Assembly: GCA_003170575.1 (NCBI GenBank) | Contig: PMZB01000208.1 | Span: 1-6,139, forward strand | Reading direction: 5' to 3' | Origin: Chlamydiia bacterium | Lineage (GTDB): Bacteria; Chlamydiota; Chlamydiia; Chlamydiales; FEN-1388 | Length of the DNA: 6,139 nucleotides | In this document: piece after piece, positions 5,094 to 6,139 of the stretch | How positions within the stretch are numbered: position 1 is the first letter of the stretch | Layout of the letters: each line of letters starts with the position of its first letter | The notes under the pieces: model-generated | What the model saw: the letters and a program-made list of their open reading frames with translations, nothing else | Told to the model about the DNA's origin: nothing | Database searches by the model: none | Position numbers and translations under genes: made by a program

Positions 5094-6139
5094 AATACTC
5101 AGTGATTGCTTGTTCGATCCCTGATCGATCATCCAGTAATCTAGCAAGGAGAAAGCTTGGCATAATCTCATAATTTATCATCCCGGGCTTTTCCATGTCG
5201 TTTTTTTCTAGAAGTGCTTTGAGGGCAGTGATACTCATTCTCCAATCCTCTAGCTTGAGATATGGTTCAGGAGCAGAAGTTGGTTTAGGAGTAGATAAGG
5301 GCGGTATTGTATAGAGGGGGTGCCCAACTGGGCCTATAAAGTTTGAACCAAGCGCCATTTGTCTGGTTATGTTATCTAACATTTCTTTTCCACCAGATGG
5401 ATTTTTCCAGGCTTTTCTAATGACATCAATAGCATTTTCTATCTGATCATCTGAAAAAAGTCGAGGATCTGCGAAGAGAAACGTCAGTTCTTGGCCTATA
5501 CTAAGAAGTGCATAAAGTACAGGATCTATGGTTTGAAGATTTTTCATAAGATCTTTTTTACTAATCAAACTATCAATACCTTCCTTCTGAATTTGTTTTT
5601 GAGTGCAGATTTTCAGTTTGATAAGTCTTTGCTCGAGCCGTGATACTAGTTTTTCTTCGTGACCCCGAGATACTCCCAAGTATTCCATTAAATTTTTTTG
5701 ACATAGTCCCATCGTCTCCTCTACCCTCTTCATAAGGACGTCCTTTACAGTAGGTCCAGAGAGCCAACTAGCCATGTCTTTGTGCAAGGTTGTTGATTGA
5801 TTCAGCATGTCTTTGTGCAAGGTTGTTGATTGATTCAGCATTTCGTCTCTATAAGGATAGGTTTTGACATTACTTAAGAATGTGGCGTACTCAATAACTT
5901 TTGTTAATCCACTTTTCCAAAGATCCTTGAGTGTGTGTTTTATTCCTTTCTGATAAGATTTTCCGATCTCTAATTTCTGAAATCGCTTGAGGCCTATCTT
6001 TGCGGTACTTCTTGTTGATGGGGATATACCTGAACTAACAAGAATCTTGCCAAGTTCCTCTAATTTTTCTGTTTTGCTTGCTGTCTTGGATGCTTCTTCG
6101 TACACTTGGGTGATTAATCCTAAAAACGGCAGTCGGCCT
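5068..6139 (-). CDS. Unrecognised helical protein with an internal 11-residue tandem repeat (probably 5'-partial at the window edge)
   Basis: I do not recognise the family. The frame ends at TAG (5068-5070 on the opposite strand). The first possible start in the window is GTG at 6105, giving 345 residues, but no ribosome site stands at proper spacing before it. The frame stays open to the edge, adding GRLPFLGLITQ, so the true start is probably outside. The protein is largely helical and lysine/glutamate-rich, with no membrane segment in the visible part. Numbered from that GTG, MLNQSTTLHKD occurs twice in a row at 89-110, from an exact DNA duplication. Residues 120-250 are predicted helical (LMKRVEETM, EEKLVSRLEQRLIKLK), 265-282 form a proline-rich linker (PPLSTPKPTSAPEP), and a last helical part follows at 283-340. 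Hand counts of several 60-base lines give 27-48% GC against 38-50% in the operon, a slight shift. It converges on the operon with a 10-base gap and seems functionally unrelated. That it is coding is likely from length; function is open. Confidence 0.72.
   Translation of the reverse strand, partial: GRLPFLGLITQVYEEASKTASKTEKLEELGKILVSSGISPSTRSTAKIGLKRFQKLEIGKSYQKGIKHTLKDLWKSGLTKVIEYATFLSNVKTYPYRDEMLNQSTTLHKDMLNQSTTLHKDMASWLSGPTVKDVLMKRVEETMGLCQKNLMEYLGVSRGHEEKLVSRLEQRLIKLKICTQKQIQKEGIDSLISKKDLMKNLQTIDPVLYALLSIGQELTFLFADPRLFSDDQIENAIDVIRKAWKNPSGGKEMLDNITRQMALGSNFIGPVGHPLYTIPPLSTPKPTSAPEPYLKLEDWRMSITALKALLEKNDMEKPGMINYEIMPSFLLARLLDDRSGIEQAITEYFKKHPGNP
5773..5841 (-). repeat. Exact 33-base in-frame tandem duplication
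   Basis: Two identical, directly adjacent 33-base units occupy 5773-5805 and 5806-5838, followed by three more matching bases (CAT). The unit is a multiple of three and encodes MLNQSTTLHKD twice, then another Met. Absence of any difference between copies suggests a recent slippage event or an expandable repeat. Confidence 0.9.

Noticed and set aside
5201..5207. T-run on the + strand as the operon terminator
   Set aside because: The sequence before it offers only the short CCCGGG palindrome and no credible stem adjacent to the T-run; it also lies well inside the opposing gene.
5691..5701. A-rich heptamer on the - strand as a programmed frameshift site
   Set aside because: A AAA AAT is possible slippery sequence, but the normal frame continues for a further 200 codons and no alternative frame product is apparent.
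5773..5841. CRISPR-like repeat
   Set aside because: The two copies are directly adjacent with no spacer and lie in frame within a coding sequence.

Overview
The window is bacterial DNA of moderate GC with tight gene packing, strong AAGGAGG-type ribosome binding sites and the standard genetic code. Nothing in it fixes the taxon. The many unrecognised proteins beside a compact catabolic operon would fit an environmental or host-associated Gram-negative lineage, but that is only a guess.

Layout. Positions 1-5057 hold four + strand genes that overlap head to tail: (1) an unrecognised, mostly helical protein with one CPGCG motif (1-1347), whose reading frame is open to the left edge; (2) a CodB/NCS1-like permease (1344-2486); (3) a DUF917 / S-methyl-thiohydantoin desulfurase-like protein (2473-3510); (4) a short hydantoinase/oxoprolinase A-type protein (3507-5057). 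The overlaps are 4, 14 and 4 bases, and a strong Shine-Dalgarno lies inside the 3' end of each preceding gene, so this is one translationally coupled operon. Its promoter is outside the window. On the - strand, converging on the operon with a 10-base gap, is an unrecognised helical protein (5068-6139) that carries an exact 33-base tandem duplication and whose frame is open to the right edge.

How the genes may work together. The permease would import a small nitrogenous ring compound (cytosine-, hydantoin- or thiohydantoin-like). The DUF917 protein and the ASKHA-fold hydantoinase would then process the ring, as in other CodB/DUF917/HyuA clusters. The substrate cannot be read from the sequence. 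The role of gene 1 is unknown; only its position and coupling tie it to the pathway.

Most notable points. A well-formed Shine-Dalgarno and ATG directly after gene 4 lead into only seven codons, as if a fourth downstream operon gene was removed at a junction near 5070. The unknown protein of gene 1 is coupled to a ring-catabolism operon. Three unusually good inverted repeats lie inside coding sequence, the strongest 42 bases into the permease gene. No RNA genes, CRISPR arrays, insertion sequences or convincing terminators were seen, and no non-coding stretch exceeds 10 bases if both edge genes are open to the edges.
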